DNA of 64,000 nt from Bacteroidota bacterium (lineage in GTDB: Bacteria > Bacteroidota > Ignavibacteria > SZUA-365): the NCBI GenBank assembly GCA_023432805.1, contig JAEYUG010000052.1, forward strand, positions 49,284 to 113,283, given 5' to 3'. The stretch's first letter is position 1; each line of letters starts with the position of its first letter. The position numbers and the translations under genes are program-made. Below, piece after piece: positions 16,672-25,945 of this stretch. The notes beneath the pieces are model-generated. The model searched no databases. It saw only the letters and a program-made list of their open reading frames with translations, and had not been told where the DNA came from.

Positions 16672-18633
16672 TCAGGATTGCGACGCGGCAGCACCGGTCC
16701 TGGTGCCGGCCGGTGCAACGGAAGCAGGTGTTCCCTGTGGAACGGCGACGGGAAGCAGCGGGGCGGGTGCAGGCGGCATGGGCGGCTGCATGGCGGCCTT
16801 CCACGCACGGAGAATGTCCGCGTCCCTGCGATAGATGTCATCACGCAGCTGCAGGCGTCCCGCATCGTCCACCCACGCGGTGATGTAGTCGAGGTGAATC
16901 GGGACCTTTTCGTCGAGCTTGATGACCTTGCCCGCATGCGTCTGCCCCAGGTACTCGTTGACCTTGTCCATGTCCCATGCGGAGTGGTCCTTGAGCAGGA
17001 AGTCAACCAGCCGCTTCGGCTTTTCCACGCGCACGCATCCGTGACTCACGTCGCGGCTGGCCATCTTGAATGGACGGCGCACGGGCGTGTCGTGCAAATA
17101 AACGTTGTGGGGATTGTAGAAGCTGAACTTGATGCGGCCGAGCGCGTTGCCGTCACCCGAGCCCTGCACGAACCGGTAGGGGAAGCGTCCGGACGCGAGT
17201 GCCTTGAAGTTGATTGCCGAGGGACTGATCAGCGTGTCGTTCCGATACACACGATAATTGTTGCGCGCCAGATACGTCGGATCCTTTGACGCCATCTTGT
17301 AGGTCTCCTTCGACGCGATGCTGAACGGTACGCTCCAGACGGGATTCAAGATGACGAAGGTGACATCGCTCGACAGCATTGGTGTTTCATGACCAGACCG
17401 CTTGCCGACGCAGATCTTGATGTAATCGAGCTGCCTGCCGTCCTGATACGTCGAGACGTGGAAATCCGGAATGTTAACCAGCACATAACGTCCCGTCGTC
17501 GGATATGAATTCCACCGGAACCGTTCGAGGTTCAGGCGCACCTTCTGCATCCGATCTTCCAGACTCCAGTTCAGGGCCTTGATCGTCCCCCGTCCGATCA
17601 CACTGTCGGGCGCCAGGCCGTTCCGCTCCTGGAACAGCCGCACCGCATATGCGAGTCGGTCATCATACTGATCGATGCGTGCGGCACCCGCGTGTGGCGC
17701 CGTCGAACTGTCGGCAAGCTCAATCAGCCGGCGGGCGTCCAGAAAGAGATCGGATTCCAGCAGCGGCAGGGCGTCGAGCATCCACTCGGTGCGCATGCGT
17801 TCACGCAGCCGCGCGATGATCGCATGGCGGTCTCCGGGAACAATTTTTCCCTCGATCTGCGGCAGCTGCACGGGCGTGTGGAACGCCGCCAGACGCTTGA
17901 GCATCTGCAGCGCTGACTGCAGACGCGTGTAGCGCTCGTCCTGCGGCTGAACCTCCCTCAGGAATGCCAGCGGATCGCTCGCGAGCAGGGGATCCGTGGA
18001 TTCATATCCGGATCTGTTGCGGATACGAATCGAGTAGTCGTCGCTGTACGCGGACTTCGGATGCACAACTCCGAATTTCAGATCCGCTGCATGCGTCACC
18101 ACGGCGTCGCTCATCAGCAGGTCGATCTGTGCGAGCATCGGATAGTCGATCGAGCCGTTGCGTGACCAGGCGGATTGCCATGCGGCAGTCAGCTTCCGCA
18201 GGTCGCCGACGTGATACCGCGCGGGGGGGATGCCGTGCACATCGGAATCCGCCAGCAGCTCGAACACGCCAGTGAACAGGGCTGATTCCACGCCTTCCCT
18301 CGTCCATCGTGCGGCGAACTCCACATCCCGATAGTAGGCCTGCACGACAGGTCCCTGACGCAGTGTCCAGATCAGTGCGTCACGTCGTGTGGAGTCGCGC
18401 ATGAGCAGGGGACGCAGGGCGTCGGCGAATCGCACAGGATCGATGGCGGGGATGCTGCGTGTGGTGGAGATGTGAATGGAATCCCCGTGCGGGCGCTCCT
18501 GCGCCTGCGCACTGCCATGCGGTGGGTGGCCGCCCGTTGAACAGGAAGCCACGCACAACGCGACGACCGGCAACAGGAACAACTGCCGGCATGTGTGGCG
18601 CCAGGGGCGGAGATGAGCGTCGGATGGATTCAT
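16672..18633 (-). CDS. YcbB-like L,D-transpeptidase lipoprotein
   Basis: 653 residues from ATG at 18633, giving a lipoprotein signal LPVVALCVASC; the longer frame lacks one. A large N-terminal helical scaffold is followed by a peptidoglycan-binding-like motif (LAYAVRLFQERNGLAPDS, IGRGTIKALN) and the YkuD catalytic domain: PMLSSDVTFVILNPVWSVP, then VYLHDTP and SHGCVRV at 530-536 with Cys533 as nucleophile. Such enzymes make 3-3 peptidoglycan cross-links in the periplasm. A Pro/Ala-rich tail of about 35 residues closes the protein. It is transcribed alone, divergent from the DUF3857 gene. Confidence 0.9.
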   Translation of the reverse strand: MNPSDAHLRPWRHTCRQLFLLPVVALCVASCSTGGHPPHGSAQAQERPHGDSIHISTTRSIPAIDPVRFADALRPLLMRDSTRRDALIWTLRQGPVVQAYYRDVEFAARWTREGVESALFTGVFELLADSDVHGIPPARYHVGDLRKLTAAWQSAWSRNGSIDYPMLAQIDLLMSDAVVTHAADLKFGVVHPKSAYSDDYSIRIRNRSGYESTDPLLASDPLAFLREVQPQDERYTRLQSALQMLKRLAAFHTPVQLPQIEGKIVPGDRHAIIARLRERMRTEWMLDALPLLESDLFLDARRLIELADSSTAPHAGAARIDQYDDRLAYAVRLFQERNGLAPDSVIGRGTIKALNWSLEDRMQKVRLNLERFRWNSYPTTGRYVLVNIPDFHVSTYQDGRQLDYIKICVGKRSGHETPMLSSDVTFVILNPVWSVPFSIASKETYKMASKDPTYLARNNYRVYRNDTLISPSAINFKALASGRFPYRFVQGSGDGNALGRIKFSFYNPHNVYLHDTPVRRPFKMASRDVSHGCVRVEKPKRLVDFLLKDHSAWDMDKVNEYLGQTHAGKVIKLDEKVPIHLDYITAWVDDAGRLQLRDDIYRRDADILRAWKAAMQPPMPPAPAPLLPVAVPQGTPASVAPAGTRTGAAASQS

Positions 18634-18768
18634 GTCAATTAACGCAAGATACGGTTTTTTCAAGGGTGTTGTGGTGTCCATTCGCACGATCCGGGGAATT
18701 GGCGTATTTTCTTTCATGCTCCCTGTCGGGAGCCCTCGCATATCCTCTCTTCACATGTCGTGGTTCAG

Positions 18769-20832
18769 ATGACAGTACGCTGCCTTCTTCCCGCTCTGTT
18801 CCTGCTTGCCGCACCGCTTCTTGCGCAGCAGGCAGATCCCGCCACCGCCGCCCTCCGTGCCGCCGGTGATGCGACCATGTATCCCGGAGCATCGCATGTG
18901 GTCGTCTACGACTCGACCGAGGTCGATGTCATGGACTCCGGACTCAGCCATGTCGTCACGCACCGCCTCGTCAAGGCGCTGACGCCCACCGGCGCACGCG
19001 ATCTGCGCAACATCGTCGTCGGGTACGAGCCGCTTTCGGCGGCCGTCGACATGCGTCTCGTGCGCATCCACCGCACCGATGGGCGCACGGAGACGCTGCC
19101 TGCTGCACGCGTCCATGACTATCCCGCACCTGCGCGTGCGATCTACTGGGGCGCCCGGGAAGTGCTTGCCGATGTGGGTCGTCTCAACGTGGGCGATGCC
19201 GTCGAGACGATCGTTCATCGCAAGGGCTTCACCTATGCGCTGCTTGCGAATCCGGACGACGATGAACGATTCGTTCCACCCATGCGAGGGCATTTCTACG
19301 ACATCGTCGAGTTTTTCAGCGAGCAGCCGATCAGGGAGAAGGTGTACCGCGTGTACATGCCGGCGAACAAGCCGCTGCAGTACGAGGTCTACAGCGGAGA
19401 ACTGCAGTCGAGCGTCCTGTTTCCGCCCGAGAAGACAGCACGCGCGCGTGTGGTGACCAATGCGGAGACGAAACAGGCCGTGGTCGATCAGAACGCGCTG
19501 CATCCGGCACATGGACTCCCGGTCAAGGCTGGAAAGATTACCTATACCTTCGCGAAAAGGAACATCATGCCCATGAAGGGAGAGCCGGGCATGGTCGCCT
19601 GGTCGGATGTCGCCACGAAGCTGCTTCTGTCGACATCGCCCGACTGGTACGCGAAATCCGTCTGGTTCCACAAGGTCAATGAGGATTTCGGCAGCTTCGA
19701 AGTCACTCCCGACATGCAGGCGCTCGTCGACAGTCTCCTGCGCGGTGTGCGAGACGAAGCCGAAAAAATCTCGATCCTCAACCACTGGTCCGCCGAGGAG
19801 ATCCGGTATTCCGGCATCTCGATGGGCAAGGGCGAGGGCTACACGCTGCATCCGGGTGCGATGACGCTCGCAGATCGCTGCGGTGTGTGCAAGGACAAGG
19901 CAGGCATCCTCGTCACCATGCTGCGTGCTGCAGGCTTCGAGTCGTATCCCGCCATGACGATGGCGGGATCCCGCATCGACCGCATTCCCGCCGATCAGTT
20001 CAACCACAGCGTCACCGTTGTCAAGCGGTCGTCCGGGGATTGGGAACTGCTCGATCCCACGTGGATTCCGGGTGCGCGGGAAATGTGGTCCAGTGCCGAG
20101 CAGCAGCAGGAATTCCTCCTCGGCATTCCGGGTGGCGCCGACATCATGACCACACCCGTGTCGCCTGCCGACAATCATTACTGGAAGCTGTCGGGCACGG
20201 CAACCCTTGGCGGGGATGGGACGCTCGAAGGTGAGTTCACGCTCGAGGCGGAAGGGCAGAGTGATGCGAACATCCGCCGCATCATGACGCGCGGCTGGCT
20301 CAGTTCGTGGAAGGAGTATGTTCCGCGCCTGCTCACGGCCGCAGCGCCGAGTGTGGAACTGCTCTCGATCGACATGCTCGATCCCTACGATCTCTCGAAA
20401 CCGATGCGCATCACGTGCAGCTACCGCATCCCGGCCTATGCAACAGTGACGCAGGACCGTGTCTCCTTCATCCCCCTGCTCGCGCGCAATCCTTTCACCG
20501 ATGCTGCGATGAGTGCCGAGCTTTCGACCGACACGACGCTGCGCACGCGTCAGTACGGCTTCCGCATGCGGTCGTCGAAGCTGGTGGAAGTGCGGGAACG
20601 CATCACCCTGCCTGCCGGCCTGCGCATCATCCACCAGCCGGCCTTCGAGTCGGTGAAGGATGCCGCCGCGTCCTTCTCTGCCGCATACACGGCGAAGGGC
20701 GGGTCGCTGGAGTTTCATGCCACGCACAGGATGGAGAAACGGCTCTACGAGGTGGGTGAATGGCCCGCGTTCCGCGCGGCGCTTGCCGAGCGGCTCAAGA
20801 CCATGTCCACCCCCGTCGTGCTTGGAAAGTGA
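18769..20832 (+). CDS. DUF3857/transglutaminase-like secreted protein with intact catalytic triad
   Basis: 687 residues from ATG at 18769 (a GTG three codons earlier is possible). A signal peptide (LLPALFLLAAPLLAQ) precedes a DUF3857-type N-terminal beta domain, a transglutaminase-core domain and a C-terminal beta domain. The papain-like triad is complete: Cys374 in RCGVCKDKAGIL, His in FNHSVTV and Asp in ELLDPTW. The family is common in Bacteroidota and is exported to the periplasm or surface; substrates are unknown. It is followed after 7 nt by a paralogue, so the pair is co-transcribed. A small GCTCCC/GGGAGC hairpin (18718-18733) lies in its leader. Confidence 0.87.
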   Translation: MTVRCLLPALFLLAAPLLAQQADPATAALRAAGDATMYPGASHVVVYDSTEVDVMDSGLSHVVTHRLVKALTPTGARDLRNIVVGYEPLSAAVDMRLVRIHRTDGRTETLPAARVHDYPAPARAIYWGAREVLADVGRLNVGDAVETIVHRKGFTYALLANPDDDERFVPPMRGHFYDIVEFFSEQPIREKVYRVYMPANKPLQYEVYSGELQSSVLFPPEKTARARVVTNAETKQAVVDQNALHPAHGLPVKAGKITYTFAKRNIMPMKGEPGMVAWSDVATKLLLSTSPDWYAKSVWFHKVNEDFGSFEVTPDMQALVDSLLRGVRDEAEKISILNHWSAEEIRYSGISMGKGEGYTLHPGAMTLADRCGVCKDKAGILVTMLRAAGFESYPAMTMAGSRIDRIPADQFNHSVTVVKRSSGDWELLDPTWIPGAREMWSSAEQQQEFLLGIPGGADIMTTPVSPADNHYWKLSGTATLGGDGTLEGEFTLEAEGQSDANIRRIMTRGWLSSWKEYVPRLLTAAAPSVELLSIDMLDPYDLSKPMRITCSYRIPAYATVTQDRVSFIPLLARNPFTDAAMSAELSTDTTLRTRQYGFRMRSSKLVEVRERITLPAGLRIIHQPAFESVKDAAASFSAAYTAKGGSLEFHATHRMEKRLYEVGEWPAFRAALAERLKTMSTPVVLGK

Positions 20833-20839
20833 GGAACGC

Positions 20840-22744
20840 ATGAAGATCGAAAGAGTGCAACTCCGTAAACGATACATCGCCCGCACGCTACAGTGCTGCC
20901 TCGCGCTCGGTTTCCTGGCCTTGTGTGCGTCGCCCCTCGCCGCGCAGCGGACAACTGCTGCGCATGACGGGGAATTCCTCGACGTCTCACATGTGTATAC
21001 GCTGGGGGAGGATGGTTCCATCACCTACAATTACGGACATCGTCTGCGTCTGCTGACTTCCTTCGGGTTCACGCGCCAGTATGGCGAGTCGTTCGTCATC
21101 TACGATCCTGCGCGCCAGTCGCTCACGATCGACTCGACACGTACGCGCATGGCAGGGGGGGCGATCGTCGAGTCGCCGTTCAATGCGTTCAATGACGTGC
21201 TGCCGGCGTTCGCGCATAATGCCGCGCCCTGGTCGGGCATGCGTGAGATGGTGGTCACGCATACGGGACTCGAACGGGGAGCCGTCGTGCATTTCGGGTA
21301 CACGCTAACCAGCAGAGCGGGAATGTACCCCGGTCTCTCGGCCCGCATTCTGCTCGGAGACCGGAGTCCCGTGCACCGCGTGACTGTACGCGTGCGCGTG
21401 CCGAAGTCGGTCGTGCTCGCGCATGCGCTTGTCGGACACGCGACTGCACAGCCCGTGCGCACCGACGAAGGCCGCATGGCCGTCTATACATGGACGCTCG
21501 AGAACATCCCGGTGCTCGCCGTCGAGACGCAGCAGCCACCGATGGATATGGTGCTGCCCGTGCTGTTTGTTTCCACCTCCAGCATGCGCGACCTCGTCGT
21601 TCATGCGCTCGGTGGTCAGGGTTCGATGGATCTGACCGATGATGCGCTCCGATTGGTAAAGGGGATCACGGCAGCATCGAAGAACGTGATCGACAAGGTG
21701 CGTGCGCTGCAGGCGCATGTCGCAACCACCGTCGGAAGCATGCCTGCCGACCTGCAGTTCATAGGGTTCCGCTCACGTCCCGCAATGCAGACCTTCACCT
21801 CAAACGTCGGATCGACGCTGGATCGTGCCGTGCTGCTGACCGCCATGCTGCGCGCGGCAGATATCGCCGCCCGCCCGGTACTGACATCTCCCTACCTCTC
21901 TGCTGATGCGACGGCGTGGAGCGTGGGAGCAGTTCCCATGTCGCTTGCGTGTCCGCATCTCTATACGTCGGCTGCAGTGGAGGTGACGGTGGATGGCGCG
22001 ACGTTCGTGCTCGATCCGACGGAGGCGCAGGGCGGACGGGTTCCATCACGCCTCGCACGAGGTGCGTATCTGCCGCTCGATGCCGGATCGCTGCCGCCGG
22101 GAGCCCTTCCGCTGCCTGGTGGAACGCAGATGCGTCGCGCGACGATCGTGAGCGACTGGACGCTCAGTGCTGATCTGATGGTCACGGGGAAGTCCCGCGT
22201 CGAGGTCGAGGGTCCCGCTGCTGCGGATCTCGATCCCGGTACGCTTTTCGGACGTGCACGTCCCGTACTCATTCCTTCAGGGTCCGGTCTGAGTTTCGCG
22301 AAGGAAACGTGTGCGAGCCCGAAACCAGGGGCGGCGTATTGTGATGTGAGCGTCACGAGCACGGCTCTGCGTGCATTCGGCGGACTCGTCACGATTCCCA
22401 TCCCGCATCCTGTCGGAGGCCTCACGGATCTGCATCTCGCACTCGCCCCAATGATGCGTACGACTCCGGTCCTGATTGGTCGTCAGGAGGAGACAGTGCG
22501 CATGACGTTGCACCTGCCCGCCGGCGTCACCGCCCAGTCCGCTGCGCGGATCGACCTTCAGAACAGCGTGGGAGAAGTGCGATCTGTCGTGAAGGCTGAT
22601 GCGCATGCCGTCGAAGTGGAACGGAGCATCCGCATTATCGTTCCGGTCGTCAGTCCCGATCAGTACGCAGATCTTCGGGCGCTGCTTGCTGCATGGCAGG
22701 CACGCGCGCAGGTGGAGCTTCCGCTGCGCGTGTCCGGTCTTTAA
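20840..22744 (+). CDS. DUF3857/transglutaminase-like paralogue lacking the catalytic cysteine
   Basis: 634 residues from ATG at 20840, preceded by GAGGAA. Signal peptide ALGFLALCASPLAAQ. The architecture matches the upstream gene, but the motif RCGVCKDKA of the neighbour aligns with NVGSTLDRA here, so Thr326 stands where the nucleophilic Cys should be; the Asp region VLDPTEAQ is retained in altered form. This suggests a pseudoenzyme, possibly a partner of the active paralogue or a binding protein. No frameshift or stop is seen, so it is not a pseudogene. Confidence 0.82.
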   Translation: MKIERVQLRKRYIARTLQCCLALGFLALCASPLAAQRTTAAHDGEFLDVSHVYTLGEDGSITYNYGHRLRLLTSFGFTRQYGESFVIYDPARQSLTIDSTRTRMAGGAIVESPFNAFNDVLPAFAHNAAPWSGMREMVVTHTGLERGAVVHFGYTLTSRAGMYPGLSARILLGDRSPVHRVTVRVRVPKSVVLAHALVGHATAQPVRTDEGRMAVYTWTLENIPVLAVETQQPPMDMVLPVLFVSTSSMRDLVVHALGGQGSMDLTDDALRLVKGITAASKNVIDKVRALQAHVATTVGSMPADLQFIGFRSRPAMQTFTSNVGSTLDRAVLLTAMLRAADIAARPVLTSPYLSADATAWSVGAVPMSLACPHLYTSAAVEVTVDGATFVLDPTEAQGGRVPSRLARGAYLPLDAGSLPPGALPLPGGTQMRRATIVSDWTLSADLMVTGKSRVEVEGPAAADLDPGTLFGRARPVLIPSGSGLSFAKETCASPKPGAAYCDVSVTSTALRAFGGLVTIPIPHPVGGLTDLHLALAPMMRTTPVLIGRQEETVRMTLHLPAGVTAQSAARIDLQNSVGEVRSVVKADAHAVEVERSIRIIVPVVSPDQYADLRALLAAWQARAQVELPLRVSGL

Positions 22745-22857
22745 TACGGATCTGTGTGCCGTGTATGGACATCCTTGCATATGTCATCCGATCAGATCAT
22801 TTTTCCTCGTTCCGCAGTACCAACAGTCAATTCCCACAATTCTTACGAGGTTCGTCC

Positions 22858-25215
22858 ATGATGCAACGGTTGCTCCTCCTTTCACTGTTTGCTCTGCTCA
22901 TGGTGACGCCGTCACTGGCGCAGCAGGTGTCTGTCGGCCTGCCTGCCGGTACACCCGCACCAACGGTGCAGGCGTTCACCACCGACATGGAGATACCCTC
23001 CGCTGTTGCGGCGGGAACGACTGTGCCGCTTTCCTACTTCAACCCCAATTCGACGAGTATCTTCAATTGGCAAGTCCCGCGCAATTACGGATCGTTCATC
23101 AATCTGCAGCTGCTGCAGCGATTCACGTTGCCGAGCAACAGCGCCTTCCTGGATTCGGTGGCCATCTACATTCAGGACATCGACAAGGGTGCGTTGCGTT
23201 TACGCGTCTACCCCGACTCCGTGTATGATTTTGCGACCGCGTCGTTCCGTTTCCCGACGTTCTGGAACACACTCGATGATGTGCAGATCGACATCACGCA
23301 GATCCGCAAGGCGGGGTGGACAGTGGTCAAGCTCAACGGAGCGCTTGTTCCGAAGCAGTTCTTCATTTCGCTCGAGTTCACGATCTCGGGTGGCACGAAC
23401 AACAGCTTTCTCATTCGTGGAGATTCACATCAGAAGCCGCGTCGTTCGAAGGAAGAGTCGCGTGTGGTTATGCTGAATCAAAGCCAGTCCGATGGTTCAA
23501 TGACCGTGACGCTTCTCGACAGTCTGCTCGTCGAGTCGACCTCGCAGCAGCCGATCTATTCGCATTTGTTCATGATCGCGTTCGCGGATACCGCAGCCTC
23601 ATCGCCGCTGCCAAAGTTCACTTCGGTTGCAAAGAAAACTGCATTCGCCGGCCAGCCGTACAATTATCAGGCGCAGGCTTCGGGAGTGCCGCGTCCCGTG
23701 TATTCGATTGTGACCGGGCCAAACGGCATGACCATCAATCAGACGACCGGTGTGATCACCTGGTCGCCGGGTACGGGTGACATCGGCAATCATGCGGTCA
23801 CCCTGCGTGCCACGAACAGCAACGGGCAGGCAGAGCAATCGTACTCCATCGCCGTGAGTGCAGCGTCACCGCCCAAGATCACCTCGTATCCGAACAAGAC
23901 CGCGATCGTTGGCGAGCCGTATTTCTACACGGTGGTCGCTGATGGTGGTCCCGAGCCGACCTTCCGCTTTTTCGGCGCTCCGCCCGCAGGCATGACGCTT
24001 GACCCCATCACGGGAGTGATCACATTCACGCCCGCGTTGAACCAGGTCGGAACAGCCATCGTCAGCGTCGATGCTGTCAACGCACTCGGAACGGATCGAC
24101 AGAGTTTCGGTCTTGCGATCGATGCGTCGCAGAAGGCACCCAAGGTCGTTACGACTGCAAAGACAACAGCCACTGTTGGTGTCGAATACACATATGAAGT
24201 GAGTGCGTCGGGCAATCCCATGCCCACGTATACGCTCCCGACCGCTCCGAGCGGCATGACGATCGATGCACAGTCGGGCATGATCCGTTGGACGCCCACG
24301 ACCGCAGGTTCCTTCGACGTGACTGTTCGTGCAACCAATCGCGTGAGTAGCGATGACCAGTCGTTTGTCATCGTTGCCCAGAACGCCGGTGAGGCACCAG
24401 TGTTCACATCCACCCCCGTCCAGACAGCAATTGCTGGCCAGGTGTATCAGTACCGGGCAACGGCGACTGGAACGCCCGCACCGACGTTTTCGCTGAAGCT
24501 TGCGCCCGACGGGATGCAGGTCGATCCCACAACCGGTGTGATCGTATGGACACCGGCACGCTCGGACAAGGGTCAGTACTCGATCACGGTGACCGCCACC
24601 AATGTGGTGACAAGTGTCGATCAGACCTATTCCCTGACCGTACAGGTCACACCGCGCATCACCAGCGAGCCCGGATACAGTGGGAAGATCGGGACCCCAT
24701 ACTCGTATCAGGTGCAGGTCGATGCCGAGCCATCGGCAACCATAGATCTCGAGCAGGCTCCTGCTGGTATGACAATCAATGGGACTGGACTCGTGACGTG
24801 GACGCCAGCCACCGGCCAGGACGGGCAGCACCAGGTTCGCGTCAAGGCGACCAACGCGCTCGGAGACGACACGCAGCAGTACACGATCGACGTGCTTGAT
24901 CCGACATCGGTCGAAGCCATCGCTCGTGCCCGTGGATTCGTACTCTCGCAGAACTATCCGAATCCCGTGTCTCTGCAGGCATCAGCGCTCGTGTCCCTCG
25001 AAATGACCCTGCCGTCTGCCATGCATGCGCGTCTCGATCTGCGTGATGTGCTCGGTCGCCAGGTTGCAATCATCAGCGACGCAGATCATGCTGCCGGTAC
25101 GCACATCATGTCGTTCATGCCTGCAACGATTCCTTCGATCGCACCAGGAACCTACTTCGTACATCTGCACGCATCAGACATCACACTCGTCCGCTCGATA
25201 ACGATCGTGCGGTAG
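22858..25215 (+). CDS. Type IX secreted protein with five Ig-like repeats
   Basis: 785 residues from ATG at 22858 with GAGG upstream. Signal peptide LLLLSLFALLMVTPSLAQ, an N-terminal domain (about 30-245) shared with the protein at 36430, then five tandem putative Ig (He_PIG-like) repeats at about 250-680, each with a GxxYxY start and a GMT(I/L)xxxTGVIxWTP-type middle. The last ~95 residues are a Por-type sorting domain: LSQNYPNP, DVLGRQVA, GTHIMSF and GTYFVHL. Such domains direct export by the type IX system and are removed or anchored at the surface. Likely an adhesin or surface-layer component. Confidence 0.9.
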   Translation: MMQRLLLLSLFALLMVTPSLAQQVSVGLPAGTPAPTVQAFTTDMEIPSAVAAGTTVPLSYFNPNSTSIFNWQVPRNYGSFINLQLLQRFTLPSNSAFLDSVAIYIQDIDKGALRLRVYPDSVYDFATASFRFPTFWNTLDDVQIDITQIRKAGWTVVKLNGALVPKQFFISLEFTISGGTNNSFLIRGDSHQKPRRSKEESRVVMLNQSQSDGSMTVTLLDSLLVESTSQQPIYSHLFMIAFADTAASSPLPKFTSVAKKTAFAGQPYNYQAQASGVPRPVYSIVTGPNGMTINQTTGVITWSPGTGDIGNHAVTLRATNSNGQAEQSYSIAVSAASPPKITSYPNKTAIVGEPYFYTVVADGGPEPTFRFFGAPPAGMTLDPITGVITFTPALNQVGTAIVSVDAVNALGTDRQSFGLAIDASQKAPKVVTTAKTTATVGVEYTYEVSASGNPMPTYTLPTAPSGMTIDAQSGMIRWTPTTAGSFDVTVRATNRVSSDDQSFVIVAQNAGEAPVFTSTPVQTAIAGQVYQYRATATGTPAPTFSLKLAPDGMQVDPTTGVIVWTPARSDKGQYSITVTATNVVTSVDQTYSLTVQVTPRITSEPGYSGKIGTPYSYQVQVDAEPSATIDLEQAPAGMTINGTGLVTWTPATGQDGQHQVRVKATNALGDDTQQYTIDVLDPTSVEAIARARGFVLSQNYPNPVSLQASALVSLEMTLPSAMHARLDLRDVLGRQVAIISDADHAAGTHIMSFMPATIPSIAPGTYFVHLHASDITLVRSITIVR

Positions 25216-25240
25216 CCCGTCAGAACCTACACCTGAAACG

Positions 25241-25271
25241 ACGAAGAGGTGGCCGATGGCCACCTCTTCGT
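25241..25271. terminator. Perfect 14-bp hairpin between convergent genes
   Basis: ACGAAGAGGTGGCC (25241-25254) pairs fully with GGCCACCTCTTCGT (25258-25271) across a 3-nt loop. It lies 26 bp after the stop of the T9SS gene and about 100 bp beyond the stop of the convergent cold-shock gene. No T-tract follows on the plus strand, so it may end transcription only partly or protect 3' ends from both sides. Confidence 0.65.
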
Positions 25272-25373
25272 GTCTATGATCCGAGTTAACAAATGGTCGC
25301 GTCTCTGCATGCCCCCTGCAGTCGTCAGAGTCCGCTGCCTTCCGTCACCTGGGTGCCGGTCCGCGTACGGATA

Positions 25374-25580
25374 TTACTTGACCACCTTTTCAACATTGAC
25401 TGCCTGGAGTCCCTTCTGGCCCTGCTGGACCTCGAACTGGACATGCTCTCCTTCAGCCAACTTCTTGAACCCGTCGCCGAGAATGGAACGATAGTGAACG
25501 AAGACGTCTTCGCCCGATTCCCGCTTGATGAAACCGTACCCTTTGGTTTCGTTGAACCACTTGACGGTGCCTGTTTCCAT
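25374..25580 (-). CDS. Cold-shock domain protein (CspA family)
   Basis: 68 residues, the usual size. Single OB-fold with both RNA-binding motifs: RNP1 as KGYGFI after VKWFNETK and RNP2 as VFVHYRSI. These proteins bind single-stranded RNA/DNA and melt secondary structure. Start ATG at 25580 has AGAGGAG about 8 nt upstream on the minus strand. A long 5' region with a stem-loop lies upstream, as is common for csp genes whose leaders regulate translation. Confidence 0.96.
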   Translation of the reverse strand: METGTVKWFNETKGYGFIKRESGEDVFVHYRSILGDGFKKLAEGEHVQFEVQQGQKGLQAVNVEKVVK

Positions 25581-25661
25581 GAATACTGCTCCTCTGATTG
25601 AAGATAAAAAATAACTCTGCCCGAAGGCATGACTTCCGACAGTGTTTCGCGAAAGGTCTCC

Positions 25662-25688
25662 GCCGTACCTATGTCAATAGGCAACGGC
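25662..25688 (-). promoter_or_regulatory. Stem-loop in the csp upstream region
   Basis: GCCGT (25662-25666) pairs with ACGGC (25684-25688) and CCTAT (25668-25672) with ATAGG (25677-25681) around a GTCA loop, about 85-110 nt upstream of the csp start. The minus-strand reading also contains TTGACA, so it could instead mark a -35 element. The rest of the 365-bp divergent gap 25581-25945 between csp and typA shows no gene I can support. Confidence 0.35.
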
Positions 25689-25945
25689 GTATTGCAGCAC
25701 GAAAGAAGGCGAGACCACGCAGGGGGGTGTGGATGATGTCTTCAATCAAAGTAGCAATACAACCGGTAACTCAACGCTGTGCGAATTGATAACGCAAAAT
25801 ATGTCGACGGAGAGATCATTGCAAGTGTTTTCGCCTGTCTGAGAAAAATAATTCGCACTTCGCACGGAAAAGGCGGTATTTGGGGACCCATCTTGCCTCA
25901 GTACGTCGAAAATCGTATGTTGATTGTCTTTGCTCAATCGAAATC

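Noticed and set aside
18751..21024. 757-residue open frame on the minus strand opposite the DUF3857 gene
   Set aside because: No signal, domain or start context; rich in Arg/His/Gly as expected for the antisense of GC-rich coding sequence. The plus strand has a clear transglutaminase protein.
20840..22744. Second DUF3857 gene considered a pseudogene
   Set aside because: The frame, signal peptide and ribosome-binding site are intact; only the active-site residue is changed.
25598..25789. 63-residue basic open frame in the csp-typA gap
   Set aside because: No ribosome-binding site, no family resemblance, and it overlaps the csp leader on the other strand.
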